Source: Rahnella aceris | Lineage (GTDB): Bacteria; Pseudomonadota; Gammaproteobacteria; Enterobacterales; Enterobacteriaceae | Direction: 5' to 3' | Assembly (NCBI RefSeq): GCF_011684115.1 | Contig: NZ_JAADJV010000004.1 | Span: 1 to 64,000 of the forward strand | Length of the DNA stretch: 64,000 nucleotides | Shown here: positions 27,892 to 37,302 of the stretch, piece by piece | Layout: each line of letters begins with the position of its first letter | Numbering within the stretch: position 1 is the first letter of the stretch | Notes under the pieces: model-generated | What the model saw: only the letters and a program-made list of their open reading frames with translations | What the model was told of the DNA's origin: nothing | The model's database searches: none | Program-made: the position numbers and the translations under genes

Positions 27892-29854
27892 CTCTCTCCT
27901 AGTAAAGGCATGCATATTATTTGCCACACTTCCAGGGATTGTACACGCGGAAGAGTTTACTGCGAGCTTTAAGGGCACGGATATTAAAGAGTTTATTGAT
28001 ACGGTAAGTAAAAATCTGAATAAAACTATCCTTATCGATCCATCCGTGCAGGGAACTGTTTCTGTCAGAAGTTATGATGTTTTGAATGAAGAACAATACT
28101 ATCAATTTTTTCTCAGCGTGCTGGATGTCTATGGTTTTGCTGTGATCCCCATGGATAACGGGCTACTGAAGGTCGTACGTTCAGCGAATGCGAAAATGTC
28201 TGGCGTGCCCATTGCAGACAAAAACAGCCCCGGTAAGGGAGATGAAATTATCACCCGCGTCGTAACGCTTCTTAATGTGCCGGTCAGAGAGTTGGCACCT
28301 TTGCTTCGCCAGATGAATGACAGTACCGGAGTAGGGAATGTTGTTCATTACGAACCTTCCAATGTTTTGCTTCTGACGGGCCGGGCATCTGTGGTCAACC
28401 GGCTTATTAAGCTTGTCGAACGCGTTGACGCGATGGGTGACCAGCAAAGGCAAACCATTAAACTAAAATATGCTTCTGCCCCGGAAATGGCTGAGATGAT
28501 GAACAACCTGGTTCGCGAGGAATCTAAAGGACAATCATCGTCCATATTACAAGCCAAAATCGTCGCGGATGAGAGAACCAACACCCTAATCATCAGCGGG
28601 CCAGAAGGCGTGCGCAGCCGCGCAGCAAAACTGGTTAGTCAGCTTGATAAAGACCAGTCATCTCAGGGCAATACGCGTGTTTTCTATCTGAAATATGCCA
28701 AAGCGGAAAAAATCGTTCCCGTACTTACTGGCATCACAGAAGAGATGAAAGAAGGCAAAACAGCTCAGCCTTCCGGCGCGTCTAACAAGCCGATGAGCAT
28801 CACTGCAGATGAACAAACAAACTCCATCGTCATTACTGCACAGCAGGATGTGATGCAGTCACTCGAACAGGTCATCACCAAGCTCGATATCCGCCGTGCA
28901 CAGGTGTTAGTCGAAGCCATTATTGTCGAAGTACAGGATGGCAACGGGCTTAATCTGGGTATCCAGTGGAGCAACAACCAGGTTGGCGGAACACAATTTA
29001 CCGGAACCGGCGCGCCAATATCGACCGTTGCGGCCGGAGTTCGCCAGTACAAAAAAGAGGGCATTATCAGCAGCGATAATCCTCTGAGCAGCACTTTGCA
29101 GACCTTCAATGGCATGACCGCAGGCTTCTTTAGCGGTGACTGGAACGTCTTACTCACTGCGTTATCCACCAGTAATAAAAACGATATTCTTGCTACCCCA
29201 AGCATTGTCACTCTCGATAATAAAGAAGCCTCATTCAACGTCGGTCAGGAAGTCCCCTCCCTGTCCGGCTCACAAACCACATCTGGCGATAACATTTATA
29301 GCAGCGTGGTTTACAAAACCGTCGGCACAAAATTAAAGGTCACTCCGCAGATCAATGAAGGTGACTCTGTGCTGATGGAAATCGAACAGGAAGTTTCCAG
29401 CGTTGATACTTCAACTAACTCTAGTCTTGGCCCGACCTTCAATACCCGAACCATTTCCAATGCCGTGCTGGTTCGTACGGGTGAAACTGTAGTCCTGGGC
29501 GGTTTGCTGGATGACAGTACCAAAGAAACCAAATCCAAAGTTCCTCTGTTGGGTGATATTCCGTGGATAGGCAATTTGTTCCGCTATACCAGCACTGAAT
29601 CAGCAAAACGTAATCTGATGGTGTTTATCAGGCCGACCATTATTCGTGATGATGAGGTTTACTCTTCCATTTCCAATAAGAAATATTCGCACTTTCAAAA
29701 AATTCAAAAAACGCGTCAGGATGAGGACCATCAGGATCTGCTCACGCCAAATACTCGTTCTATTTTGCCTGACTATCCTGGGAACAATGTGCCAAAAGCA
29801 TCCATATCCACCACGCCTGATGACGGCAAACCTCGTAATCCGTTTAGTGGATAA
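27875..29854 (+). CDS. gspD: type II secretion secretin GspD
   Basis: The 659-residue protein forms the multimeric outer-membrane channel. A signal peptide (MKKFINSLL to VHA, cleavage after residue 25) precedes the N0 domain (about 26-105), N1-N3 domains (about 125-330) and the secretin core (about 340-595) with the signature VPLLGDIPWIGNLFR. A C-terminal tail of about 55 residues would be the S-domain that a pilotin binds; no pilotin gene is in the window. It begins inside the end of gspC, indicating coupled translation. Confidence 0.96.
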   Translation: MKKFINSLLVKACILFATLPGIVHAEEFTASFKGTDIKEFIDTVSKNLNKTILIDPSVQGTVSVRSYDVLNEEQYYQFFLSVLDVYGFAVIPMDNGLLKVVRSANAKMSGVPIADKNSPGKGDEIITRVVTLLNVPVRELAPLLRQMNDSTGVGNVVHYEPSNVLLLTGRASVVNRLIKLVERVDAMGDQQRQTIKLKYASAPEMAEMMNNLVREESKGQSSSILQAKIVADERTNTLIISGPEGVRSRAAKLVSQLDKDQSSQGNTRVFYLKYAKAEKIVPVLTGITEEMKEGKTAQPSGASNKPMSITADEQTNSIVITAQQDVMQSLEQVITKLDIRRAQVLVEAIIVEVQDGNGLNLGIQWSNNQVGGTQFTGTGAPISTVAAGVRQYKKEGIISSDNPLSSTLQTFNGMTAGFFSGDWNVLLTALSTSNKNDILATPSIVTLDNKEASFNVGQEVPSLSGSQTTSGDNIYSSVVYKTVGTKLKVTPQINEGDSVLMEIEQEVSSVDTSTNSSLGPTFNTRTISNAVLVRTGETVVLGGLLDDSTKETKSKVPLLGDIPWIGNLFRYTSTESAKRNLMVFIRPTIIRDDEVYSSISNKKYSHFQKIQKTRQDEDHQDLLTPNTRSILPDYPGNNVPKASISTTPDDGKPRNPFSG

Positions 29855-29857
29855 GCC

Positions 29858-31384
29858 ATGAACAGTGATAACGAAGTGCTATATAGACCCGTTGTGGAAC
29901 AAGCCTCCCCTGTTCTGCCTTATACCTACGCCAAACAAAAAGGCGTAACGCTGCTTGATAACGTGCTTTTTTGCCGACAGGACATTTCAGTGGAAACACT
30001 GCTCGAAGTACGTCGGATCATGGGTGAAATAACGGCGGTCGAAATAGTGGAAACGACATTGTTCGATGAAAAGTTATCAGCAACCTACCAGCGTAGCAGC
30101 GGCGAGTCACAACAAATCATTGATGATATCGATAACGAGGTCGATCTTCTGTCTTTGTCTGAGGAATTACCTGATAACGAAGACTTACTGGCCAGTGATG
30201 AAAATTCGCCGATCATCCGTCTTATTAATGCGGTGCTTTCTGAAGCAGTCAAAGAGGGTGCTTCGGATATCCATATCGAAACCTTCGAACGCATGCTCAG
30301 TATTCGGTTTCGTATCGATGGCGTCTTACGGCAAATCCTGCAACCGGCTCGCAAGCTGGCACCGTTCTTGGTATCGCGCATCAAGGTGATGGCGAAACTG
30401 GATATCGCTGAAAAACGTTTACCTCAGGATGGTCGCATTTCGTTACGTATCGGTCACCGGGCGATTGATATCCGCGTATCGACCATTCCAGCTCAATATG
30501 GTGAGCGTGTGGTGATGCGCCTTTTGGATAAAAATAATTTATGTCTTGAGATTCCACAACTTGGTCTGTCTCCACAGGACGAACAACAGCTATCGGCATT
30601 AATCCGTAAACCTCACGGGATCATTCTGGTCACCGGGCCGACCGGTTCAGGTAAAAGCACGACTCTGTACGCAGTTCTTTCTGCACTCAACAATAACGAG
30701 CGTAACATTCTTACTGTCGAAGACCCGATTGAGTATGAACTGGAGGGCGTGGGGCAAACGCAAGTTAACCCCCGTGTAGAAATGACATTTGCGCTCGGTT
30801 TGCGGGCGATTTTGCGTCAGGACCCGGATGTAGTCATGGTCGGTGAGATCCGCGACAATGAAACAGCTCAAATCGCGGTGCAGGCTTCACTGACCGGCCA
30901 TCTGGTGATGTCAACATTGCATACAAATAGTGCCGTCGGTGCCATTACCCGTTTACGGGATATGGGTCTGGAGCCCTTCCTTCTCGCCTCCTCATTATTA
31001 GGCGTGGTGGCTCAGCGACTCGTGCGACGCCTTTGCCCGCATTGTACCCGACAGTCCCCGTTAGATGTGTCTCACATTCCTTTATTCCACTTTCTGCCTG
31101 AACCACCAGCCACTGTTTTTAAAGCCGTCGGATGTTCTCAATGCCATTTCACGGGCTATAAAGGCAGGGTGGCTATCCACGAATGCATGGTTGTTGATAA
31201 CGCTATACGTCAGGCTATTCATGAGAATCAGGATGAATTTTCCATTGAGAACATTCATCGCAAAACTGCCCGAAGCTTGCGGGAAAATGGACTGCTTAAA
31301 ACCATTAGCGGCGAGACTACGCTGGAAGAAGTGATCAGAGTTACTGCCGAACAAGAGATAGCGACACGGGGAACGCCCTCATGA
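29858..31384 (+). CDS. gspE: type II secretion ATPase GspE
   Basis: The 508-residue cytosolic hexameric ATPase powers pseudopilus assembly. An N-terminal GspL-binding domain precedes the RecA-like domain with Walker A GPTGSGKST (260-268), the Asp box VEDPIEY, Walker B VMVGEIRDNETAQIA and the His box GHLVMSTLHTN. A tetracysteine zinc module is present (CPHC near 393 and CSQC near 428). It starts 3 bases after gspD and overlaps gspF by 4. Confidence 0.97.
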   Translation: MNSDNEVLYRPVVEQASPVLPYTYAKQKGVTLLDNVLFCRQDISVETLLEVRRIMGEITAVEIVETTLFDEKLSATYQRSSGESQQIIDDIDNEVDLLSLSEELPDNEDLLASDENSPIIRLINAVLSEAVKEGASDIHIETFERMLSIRFRIDGVLRQILQPARKLAPFLVSRIKVMAKLDIAEKRLPQDGRISLRIGHRAIDIRVSTIPAQYGERVVMRLLDKNNLCLEIPQLGLSPQDEQQLSALIRKPHGIILVTGPTGSGKSTTLYAVLSALNNNERNILTVEDPIEYELEGVGQTQVNPRVEMTFALGLRAILRQDPDVVMVGEIRDNETAQIAVQASLTGHLVMSTLHTNSAVGAITRLRDMGLEPFLLASSLLGVVAQRLVRRLCPHCTRQSPLDVSHIPLFHFLPEPPATVFKAVGCSQCHFTGYKGRVAIHECMVVDNAIRQAIHENQDEFSIENIHRKTARSLRENGLLKTISGETTLEEVIRVTAEQEIATRGTPS

Positions 31385-32598
31385 GCCGCTTCGCCTTTCA
31401 TGCAATCACCCCGACGGGCAAGACGCAGCGAGGAGTAATTGATGCCGATTCTCTCCGCCTGGCGCGCCAGATTGTCCGCGAGCGGGGTTTAACGCTTCTT
31501 GAAATAAAGCAGGTGGGCAACTCGCTGACAACTCTAAATAGTAAAAATAAAGGATTGAAAACGCGTGTCCCTTCACATGCCATTTCACTATTCTCACGTC
31601 AGCTCGCCACATTAACCAATGCAGCCCTGCCCGTAGAAGCCGCACTTGCCGTTATTGCCCGCCAAACCGAGCACGCTGGACTCACGCAAGTGCTGACCGC
31701 TGTGCGTAACAAAGTGGTGGAGGGACATACGCTAGCCGATGCATTATCTGATTTTCCTCGCCTATTTGATCCGATGTTCAGAACACTGGTCACGGCAGGT
31801 GAACGAACCGGACAACTCGGCACCGTACTGGAAAAAATGGCGGATTATTATGAAATCCGCCGGCAAATCAAAAGCAAGTTGTCGCAAGCCATGATTTACC
31901 CGGCCATGCTCACCATCATTGCCATTCTAGTGATTGTTATTTTGCTGGTTGCCGTCGTCCCGCAAATCATTGAACAGTTTGTGCATATGAAACATACGCT
32001 GCCCATCTCCACCCGTATTTTAATTGGCGTCAGTGGTTTCCTGGAACATACATGGTGGGTGATTGCCATAGTGGTTATCGCTTTCATCGCTACCTTCAGG
32101 CTGGCTCTGCGCCGTAAGCATAATCTTATGCGTTTTCATACGGCGTTGCTCGGTGTTGTCGTTTTAGGGCCACTGATCAGGGCCATCAATAGTGCCCGAT
32201 ATGCCCGGACTCTCAGTATTTTGCAATCGAGCGGCGTTCCTTTACTTGATGCGATGAAAATCTCAACAGAAGGGATAACTAACCGTCGGATCCATTATTT
32301 ACTTACCCAAGCGGCAGAACATGTTCGTCAGGGCAGCTCGCTCTTTGCTGTTCTGGAACAAACCCGCCTCTTCCCACCCATGATGCTCTACATGATTGCT
32401 TCCGGTGAACAAAGCGGACGTCTTGGCGAGCTCATGGCACACGCGGCTGACAATCAGGACAAGCTGATGCAACACCGGCTTTCAATGGTATTGGCGCTAT
32501 TTGAACCACTGCTGATTGTCACTATGGCCAGTATTGTTTTATTCATCATCATGTCGATTTTACAACCGATTCTCCAGCTTAATAATCTGGTCAGTTAA
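31381..32598 (+). CDS. gspF: type II secretion inner-membrane platform protein GspF
   Basis: The 405-residue polytopic protein forms the platform contacted by GspE and GspL. It has two T2SSF domains (about 70-195 and 270-395), each with the four-helix cytosolic fold, and membrane helices near 170-195, 220-240 and 375-398. LFSRQLATLTNAALPVEAAL and TAGERTGQLGTVLEKMADYYE are family hallmarks. It overlaps gspE by 4 bases. Confidence 0.96.
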   Translation: MSRFAFHAITPTGKTQRGVIDADSLRLARQIVRERGLTLLEIKQVGNSLTTLNSKNKGLKTRVPSHAISLFSRQLATLTNAALPVEAALAVIARQTEHAGLTQVLTAVRNKVVEGHTLADALSDFPRLFDPMFRTLVTAGERTGQLGTVLEKMADYYEIRRQIKSKLSQAMIYPAMLTIIAILVIVILLVAVVPQIIEQFVHMKHTLPISTRILIGVSGFLEHTWWVIAIVVIAFIATFRLALRRKHNLMRFHTALLGVVVLGPLIRAINSARYARTLSILQSSGVPLLDAMKISTEGITNRRIHYLLTQAAEHVRQGSSLFAVLEQTRLFPPMMLYMIASGEQSGRLGELMAHAADNQDKLMQHRLSMVLALFEPLLIVTMASIVLFIIMSILQPILQLNNLVS

Positions 32599-32610
32599 AG
32601 GTATCATTCC

Positions 32611-33066
32611 ATGTTAAACATTCAAAAAAATCAGTACATTGGCACTCAGAAGCAACAAGGCTTTACATTAATCGAACTGATGGTGGTTATCGTCATTCTC
32701 GGGGTGCTGGCAGCGCTCGTTGTTCCTAATGTAATGGGCAACAAAGAAAGAGCAGATACCCAAAAAGCCGTCAGCGATATTGTCGCCCTCGAGAACGCCC
32801 TCGACATGTATAAGCTGGATAACCATCGCTATCCAACAACCGAACAAACGCTTGAAGCCCTTGTAACCCTGCCCACGATCAACCCGCTACCTGCCAATTA
32901 TCGTAACGATGGATACATAAAGCGTTTGCCCGCCGATCCCTGGGGCAACGAATACATGTTGGTCAGTCCAGGTGAACATGGGGCTATCGATGTCTTTTCT
33001 GCCGGGCCTGACAGTGAGCCCAACACCGCAGATGACATAAAGAACTGGGTTGAGAAGGATCACTAA
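32611..33066 (+). CDS. gspG: major pseudopilin GspG
   Basis: The 151-residue precursor has a 17-residue basic leader cut after Gly17 (KQQG/FTLIELMVVIVIL) by the prepilin peptidase, with Phe+1 and Glu+5. The mature protein shows the GspG signature: YKLDNHRYPTTEQTLEALV and the calcium-binding C-terminal region DVFSAGPDSEPNTADDIKNW. It polymerises into the secretion pseudopilus. Confidence 0.97.
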   Translation: MLNIQKNQYIGTQKQQGFTLIELMVVIVILGVLAALVVPNVMGNKERADTQKAVSDIVALENALDMYKLDNHRYPTTEQTLEALVTLPTINPLPANYRNDGYIKRLPADPWGNEYMLVSPGEHGAIDVFSAGPDSEPNTADDIKNWVEKDH

Positions 33067-33068
33067 CC

Positions 33069-33590
33069 TTGTCTGCGGTCAAACAATCCGGCTTTACGCT
33101 GCTGGAAATACTGATGGTAATGGCCATTTTCGCCATTGCCGCAGGGGTTGTGGTCATGGTTTTACCGTCTGACAACTCACAAATCCAACGCGCCGAGCAA
33201 ATGAAAACAGTGATGGAATATGCTGCTGAGCGCGCAGTGCTGGAAGGAAAACCGCTCGGGCTTTCCTTAACGGCCGGCGCTTATCGGTTTGTGATTTTAG
33301 GTGGCACGCTAACGTTGATTCCACTAACACGTGAGCCTCAGTGGCAAGAAATTGAATCTTCCCGCATGCCTGTCAGCGGTGAATTTGCGGAAAATGAAAC
33401 CCTTTCGCTCAGCCCTTTATCCCTCAATAAATCTATCAACCGCCCACCACAAATTGTTTTTATGCCCGACGGAACACTTTCAGTCTTTGAACTCAGTTTT
33501 TCTTCCTCTGCATCTGAACCGGCCTGTTGCAGCATCATTTCTGAAGGACGACTGCCACTGATATTCAATGTCAGAAGGTCTGGAAAATAA
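33069..33590 (+). CDS. gspH: minor pseudopilin GspH
   Basis: The 173-residue protein begins at a TTG codon (33069), with AAGGA about 9 bases upstream; no in-frame ATG precedes the prepilin motif. The leader is cut after Gly8 (KQSG/FTLLEILMVMAIFAI), with Glu+5. GspH is a minor pseudopilin at the pseudopilus tip complex. It starts 2 bases after gspG and its TAA overlaps the gspI ATG. Confidence 0.93.
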   Translation: MSAVKQSGFTLLEILMVMAIFAIAAGVVVMVLPSDNSQIQRAEQMKTVMEYAAERAVLEGKPLGLSLTAGAYRFVILGGTLTLIPLTREPQWQEIESSRMPVSGEFAENETLSLSPLSLNKSINRPPQIVFMPDGTLSVFELSFSSSASEPACCSIISEGRLPLIFNVRRSGK

Positions 33591-33979
33591 TGCGTATATC
33601 TTCAACGTGTAGTGTTAAAAATCAGCAAGGTATGACTCTGATTGAAGTAATCATTGCCCTCGGCATCTTCGCCACGGCGGCTCTGGCATTACTGAATAGC
33701 CTGAGTTCGCAAATGAGCGCAGTAGATCATTTTCGAACTTCTCTCTTTGCCAGCTGGGTTGCTGAAAATACGCTGATAGAAACACAGATCAAAGCGGAAA
33801 AAAAAGAAAAAAGACGAGTAACACTAGCCGGGCAGGAATGGTTTGTTGAACAGCAACATACCCTTGATAGAGAGAACAACATTAGCCAGAACCAGGTACG
33901 CGTTCTTCAGGTAGAAGATGCCCTTTCACCGATCCTTTCGGTGAGCCGCTGGACTCAGATAATGGCAGAGAAGCCATGA
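33590..33979 (+). CDS. gspI: minor pseudopilin GspI
   Basis: The 129-residue precursor is cut after Gly14 (NQQG/MTLIEVIIALGIFATAALALL), with Glu+5. GspI nucleates the tip complex with GspJ and GspK. The body contains SWVAENTLIE and LAGQEWFVEQQ, typical of the family. It overlaps gspH by one base and gspJ by four. Confidence 0.95.
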   Translation: MRISSTCSVKNQQGMTLIEVIIALGIFATAALALLNSLSSQMSAVDHFRTSLFASWVAENTLIETQIKAEKKEKRRVTLAGQEWFVEQQHTLDRENNISQNQVRVLQVEDALSPILSVSRWTQIMAEKP

Positions 33980-34659
33980 GCAGCCAGCAGACAGCCAAAC
34001 AACAAGGTTTCACGCTGATAGAAGTCATGATTGCGATGACGATATTTGCGCTTCTCAGCCTGCTGGCCTATCAGATCCTTTCCGCATCAGTTAAAAACAG
34101 TGAAATAACACAAGAACACACGGCAAGACTGACCGGAATTCAGACTACATTTTCTTTGCTGGAACGGGATCTGATCCAGATATTGCCACGGCAAACCGAT
34201 GTGGCAGGAGCTCTTTTATCAGCCTCTGAGACCTCATTAAGTTTTACAACCATTGGCAGTTATTCTGCATCAGCCCCCTTGTCTGCCAGTGATCTTACAC
34301 GGGTTACCTGGACATTTACCGATCACACACTGACGCGCAGCGCACAATCTCTTCCGTCCCAGCCACTGACTGATTCATCAGCGATAACGCCCTTTACCCT
34401 GCTGACAGGCGTAAGTTCTTTGCATTGGCGATTCTATTCCGGCGGCTGGACCAACAGCTGGAGCAAAACGGATTCTTTTCCAAAAGTCATCGAACTCATT
34501 GTCACGCTGGAAGATATGGGTGAAATACGCCGGTTATTCCTCCTGCCCCAAATAATTGAGGAGACGAAGGCAGAGTCAGTTGATAAGCCGTCTGAGCAAG
34601 CAAGTTCTGAATCCGCAGCTCCGATACCCTTAAACGGGGAGAACACCACCGATGAGTAA
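33976..34659 (+). CDS. gspJ: minor pseudopilin GspJ
   Basis: The 227-residue precursor is cut after Gly11 (KQQG/FTLIEVMIAMTIFALLSLLAY). ERDLIQILPRQ and the beta-rich C-terminal part ending in LIVTLEDMGEIRRLFLLP are typical of GspJ. A Ser/Ala/Glu-rich tail of about 35 residues follows and looks disordered. It overlaps gspK by 8 bases. Confidence 0.95.
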   Translation: MSSQQTAKQQGFTLIEVMIAMTIFALLSLLAYQILSASVKNSEITQEHTARLTGIQTTFSLLERDLIQILPRQTDVAGALLSASETSLSFTTIGSYSASAPLSASDLTRVTWTFTDHTLTRSAQSLPSQPLTDSSAITPFTLLTGVSSLHWRFYSGGWTNSWSKTDSFPKVIELIVTLEDMGEIRRLFLLPQIIEETKAESVDKPSEQASSESAAPIPLNGENTTDE

Positions 34660-35638
34660 GCAACAAGGTGTGGCGCTACTGATCGTCTTAATGATCCTTG
34701 CCATCATGGCTGCATTAGCGGCAAAAATGACGCTGCAATTTCAGGTCAGCCAGCACCGCCAAAGTTGGTTACTCAATCAACAGCAATTACGCTGGCTAAC
34801 CTTTGCCGCTGAAGAAATCGCCCTGCCGAGACTGAAAAAAGAACTTACCGAAAACCCTGTTCAAAACAACCTCGATCAGTTTGCCGTTCAGCAAGGCCAC
34901 TTCACCGGCCAGGATGGATTTTCAGTGGACTATATTATTGCTGATGGACAAAACTGTTTTAACATTAACAGCCTGCGTAATAACGAGCCTGACACGACGA
35001 TAGAGGGTGAACCATACAATACGCAGGTACTGAAACAACTTCTTCTTGATGCGCAGGCAACATCCGTTGAAACCGAGCGGTTCGCTGATACCCTCAGCGA
35101 TTATCTTGATGCCGATAACGAGACCCGAACATCCGGTGCGGAATCCGAGTATTACGAAACGCTGATACCGCCCCGCGCTGCAGCTAATCAACGTCTTTTT
35201 TCCCTGAATGAGCTGGCGCTGCTGCCCGACCTCCCTCTTCTGCCACTCAAAAAAATCCGACATCAGCTTTGCACTCTCCCCGAAGAGTTTCAGCAAATTA
35301 ATGTGAATATGCTGACCGAAGAACAGGCTCCTCTGTTAAGCGCCTTATTTCTTGGCGGTATTAATCAGGAGGATGCAATCAGATTAATTTCAGCGCGACC
35401 GCGCAGAGGCTGGGTTTCTGTTGACGCTTTTCTGAAAGAGGCGAAGAAACAGCGTTTTAGTCTGGAAATCCAAAGCAGCGAATTAAAACCGCTGCTGACG
35501 GTACGCAGCCAATACTTCGTCCTCTATACGCTAGGCCGGTTTGAAGAACAGCAAAATGCTATGAGCAGTTTTGTGCAATTCAATCCACAGGATTCAAAAA
35601 TCAAAATTTATCAACGTCGCTATCGGGTAATTGAGTAA
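34652..35638 (+). CDS. gspK: minor pseudopilin GspK
   Basis: The 328-residue tip pseudopilin has a very short leader (MSKQQG/VALLIVLMILAIMAAL) and, as is normal for GspK, lacks Glu+5. The large periplasmic alpha-domain is present (DYLDADNETRTSGAESEYY, LFSLNELALLP). It caps the pseudopilus with GspI and GspJ. Its TAA abuts the gspL ATG. Confidence 0.95.
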   Translation: MSKQQGVALLIVLMILAIMAALAAKMTLQFQVSQHRQSWLLNQQQLRWLTFAAEEIALPRLKKELTENPVQNNLDQFAVQQGHFTGQDGFSVDYIIADGQNCFNINSLRNNEPDTTIEGEPYNTQVLKQLLLDAQATSVETERFADTLSDYLDADNETRTSGAESEYYETLIPPRAAANQRLFSLNELALLPDLPLLPLKKIRHQLCTLPEEFQQINVNMLTEEQAPLLSALFLGGINQEDAIRLISARPRRGWVSVDAFLKEAKKQRFSLEIQSSELKPLLTVRSQYFVLYTLGRFEEQQNAMSSFVQFNPQDSKIKIYQRRYRVIE

Positions 35639-36814
35639 ATGGAACAACTTCATCTGGCCAACAGGCTGTTTATCAGGGCTGGTACTACGCCAGAGCACTC
35701 ACTCTATTGGTTCACGGATAAGGCAGAATGTGACAACGATATCCATTGCCTGCCGGATACCGAACATTTATCAGAACTCGCCACACAACCTGCGGCACGT
35801 AATGTTTGTCTGTTCATCCCGGCCAGTGAAATAGTTTTCCGTCAGATCGCTCTGCCTCAACACGCAAACAAAATTACTCGCCAGATGATTGGCCATCTTA
35901 CTGAAGAAAGTATTGCCAGCGATGTCGATACGTTGCATTGGGTTGAGCTTTATCGAGAAAAACAGACACTCTTTGTGGCGGGTATTGAATCAGATTATTT
36001 AAGAAACTGGCTTCGGCTATTTAGCGATGCAGGGCTGACAATAAGGCACATTTATATTGATGCCTTGCTGCTGCCCAGGCATGAAGAAGGCTGGTCGATA
36101 ATGAAGCTTGATAAGCAGTGGCTCCTTCGACAGTCGGAATATTCAGGCTGCCAGGTTGAGCAGGTATTACTCGATACCCTACTTAAAATCGCAACGCCGG
36201 AGACATTACATTACTACGGAGATGAGAAATCGATTTCTCCTGGCTGGGTGCGCGCTGATCTGCCTTTTCATCCCCTGATTATGATGAAGAATAACTGTCC
36301 GTCAGCAGTGAATCTGCTGCAGGGCGAGTTCGCCGTGCGCAAAGAAGAATCCGCCTGGGAACGTCATCTGCTACGGGTGGCAACCAGCATGGCGATACTC
36401 ACTGTGCTAGTGATTATCGGCGCCAAACTTTTCACCTGGTGGCAGATTTCTCAGCAAGAATCATTACTGAAAAAAGAGATGCTTGCACTTCATCAAACCT
36501 GGTTTCCGCAGGACAAACACACCCGTAATCTGAAGTTCTATTTTGAACAAAATATGAAAAAGGCACCTACGGCCTTTCTTCCTGCACTGGCAAAACTCAC
36601 TGCTTATCATGGGCAGAGCCCGCAAATTGACATAGATAAATTAGATTTTCAGCAAGAGACGAAACAGTTCACTCTGCAGATTACTACGGGTGACCGGGCG
36701 GCGATTGATGATTTCGTCGAACGGACCGAAAGCGATTTTCACTTTGCCATTTCTAAGTTAGCCACGTCATCAGCGGGTATCACCGCCACGCTAACTCAGC
36801 GGAGTAAATCATGA
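35639..36814 (+). CDS. gspL: type II secretion protein L (GspL)
   Basis: The 391-residue bitopic protein links the ATPase GspE to the platform. An actin-like cytosolic domain (about 1-235) precedes a membrane helix (about 243-268) and a small periplasmic ferredoxin-like domain. Sequence identity in the family is low, so identification rests on the predicted topology, the FIPASEIVFRQIALP segment and its place between gspK and gspM. It overlaps gspM by 4 bases. Confidence 0.9.
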   Translation: MEQLHLANRLFIRAGTTPEHSLYWFTDKAECDNDIHCLPDTEHLSELATQPAARNVCLFIPASEIVFRQIALPQHANKITRQMIGHLTEESIASDVDTLHWVELYREKQTLFVAGIESDYLRNWLRLFSDAGLTIRHIYIDALLLPRHEEGWSIMKLDKQWLLRQSEYSGCQVEQVLLDTLLKIATPETLHYYGDEKSISPGWVRADLPFHPLIMMKNNCPSAVNLLQGEFAVRKEESAWERHLLRVATSMAILTVLVIIGAKLFTWWQISQQESLLKKEMLALHQTWFPQDKHTRNLKFYFEQNMKKAPTAFLPALAKLTAYHGQSPQIDIDKLDFQQETKQFTLQITTGDRAAIDDFVERTESDFHFAISKLATSSAGITATLTQRSKS

Positions 36815-37269
36815 AACAGTGGCTGATGCTTAAAAATGAACGGGAAAGATGGCTGATACTGGTTGCCGCTTTTCTGTTGGCAGTAACTTGCATCTGGTAC
36901 GGTATTTTAACCCCGCTCAACAACCGGATCGCCCAATCCCGTGCACGGGTCAACACACAACATCACCAGCTTGAATGGATGATTCAGCAAACCCAGCGTC
37001 TCGGGGCACCTTCCGGACTGCCTGTTAAGACAGAAAAGCTGACGGAAGCTATTAACACCTCAGCGGCAGGTTTATCCCTGCAACTTCCTAAGACTACTCA
37101 GAATGAGCGGGGAGTCGCCCTAAGCTTTGAGCAGATCCCTTACACCACCCTTTTACGCTGGCTTGAAATTCTCAATAAGGAATACGGTATTCAGGTCGTG
37201 GCCATCTCAATAGTGACAGGTAACGGACCAACAGGAAGCGTCAGTGTTCCTCAACTCACACTGCGTTAA
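36811..37269 (+). CDS. gspM: type II secretion protein M (GspM)
   Basis: The 152-residue bitopic inner-membrane protein has a membrane helix at about 14-33 (WLILVAAFLLAVTCIWYGIL), a coiled-coil stretch and a small periplasmic ferredoxin-like domain. It pairs with GspL. No gspN follows, which is common in enterobacterial systems of this type. Confidence 0.9.
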   Translation: MKQWLMLKNERERWLILVAAFLLAVTCIWYGILTPLNNRIAQSRARVNTQHHQLEWMIQQTQRLGAPSGLPVKTEKLTEAINTSAAGLSLQLPKTTQNERGVALSFEQIPYTTLLRWLEILNKEYGIQVVAISIVTGNGPTGSVSVPQLTLR

Positions 37270-37302
37270 CGGGCAGATGTCATAACAAGGAAGATATTTA
37301 GC

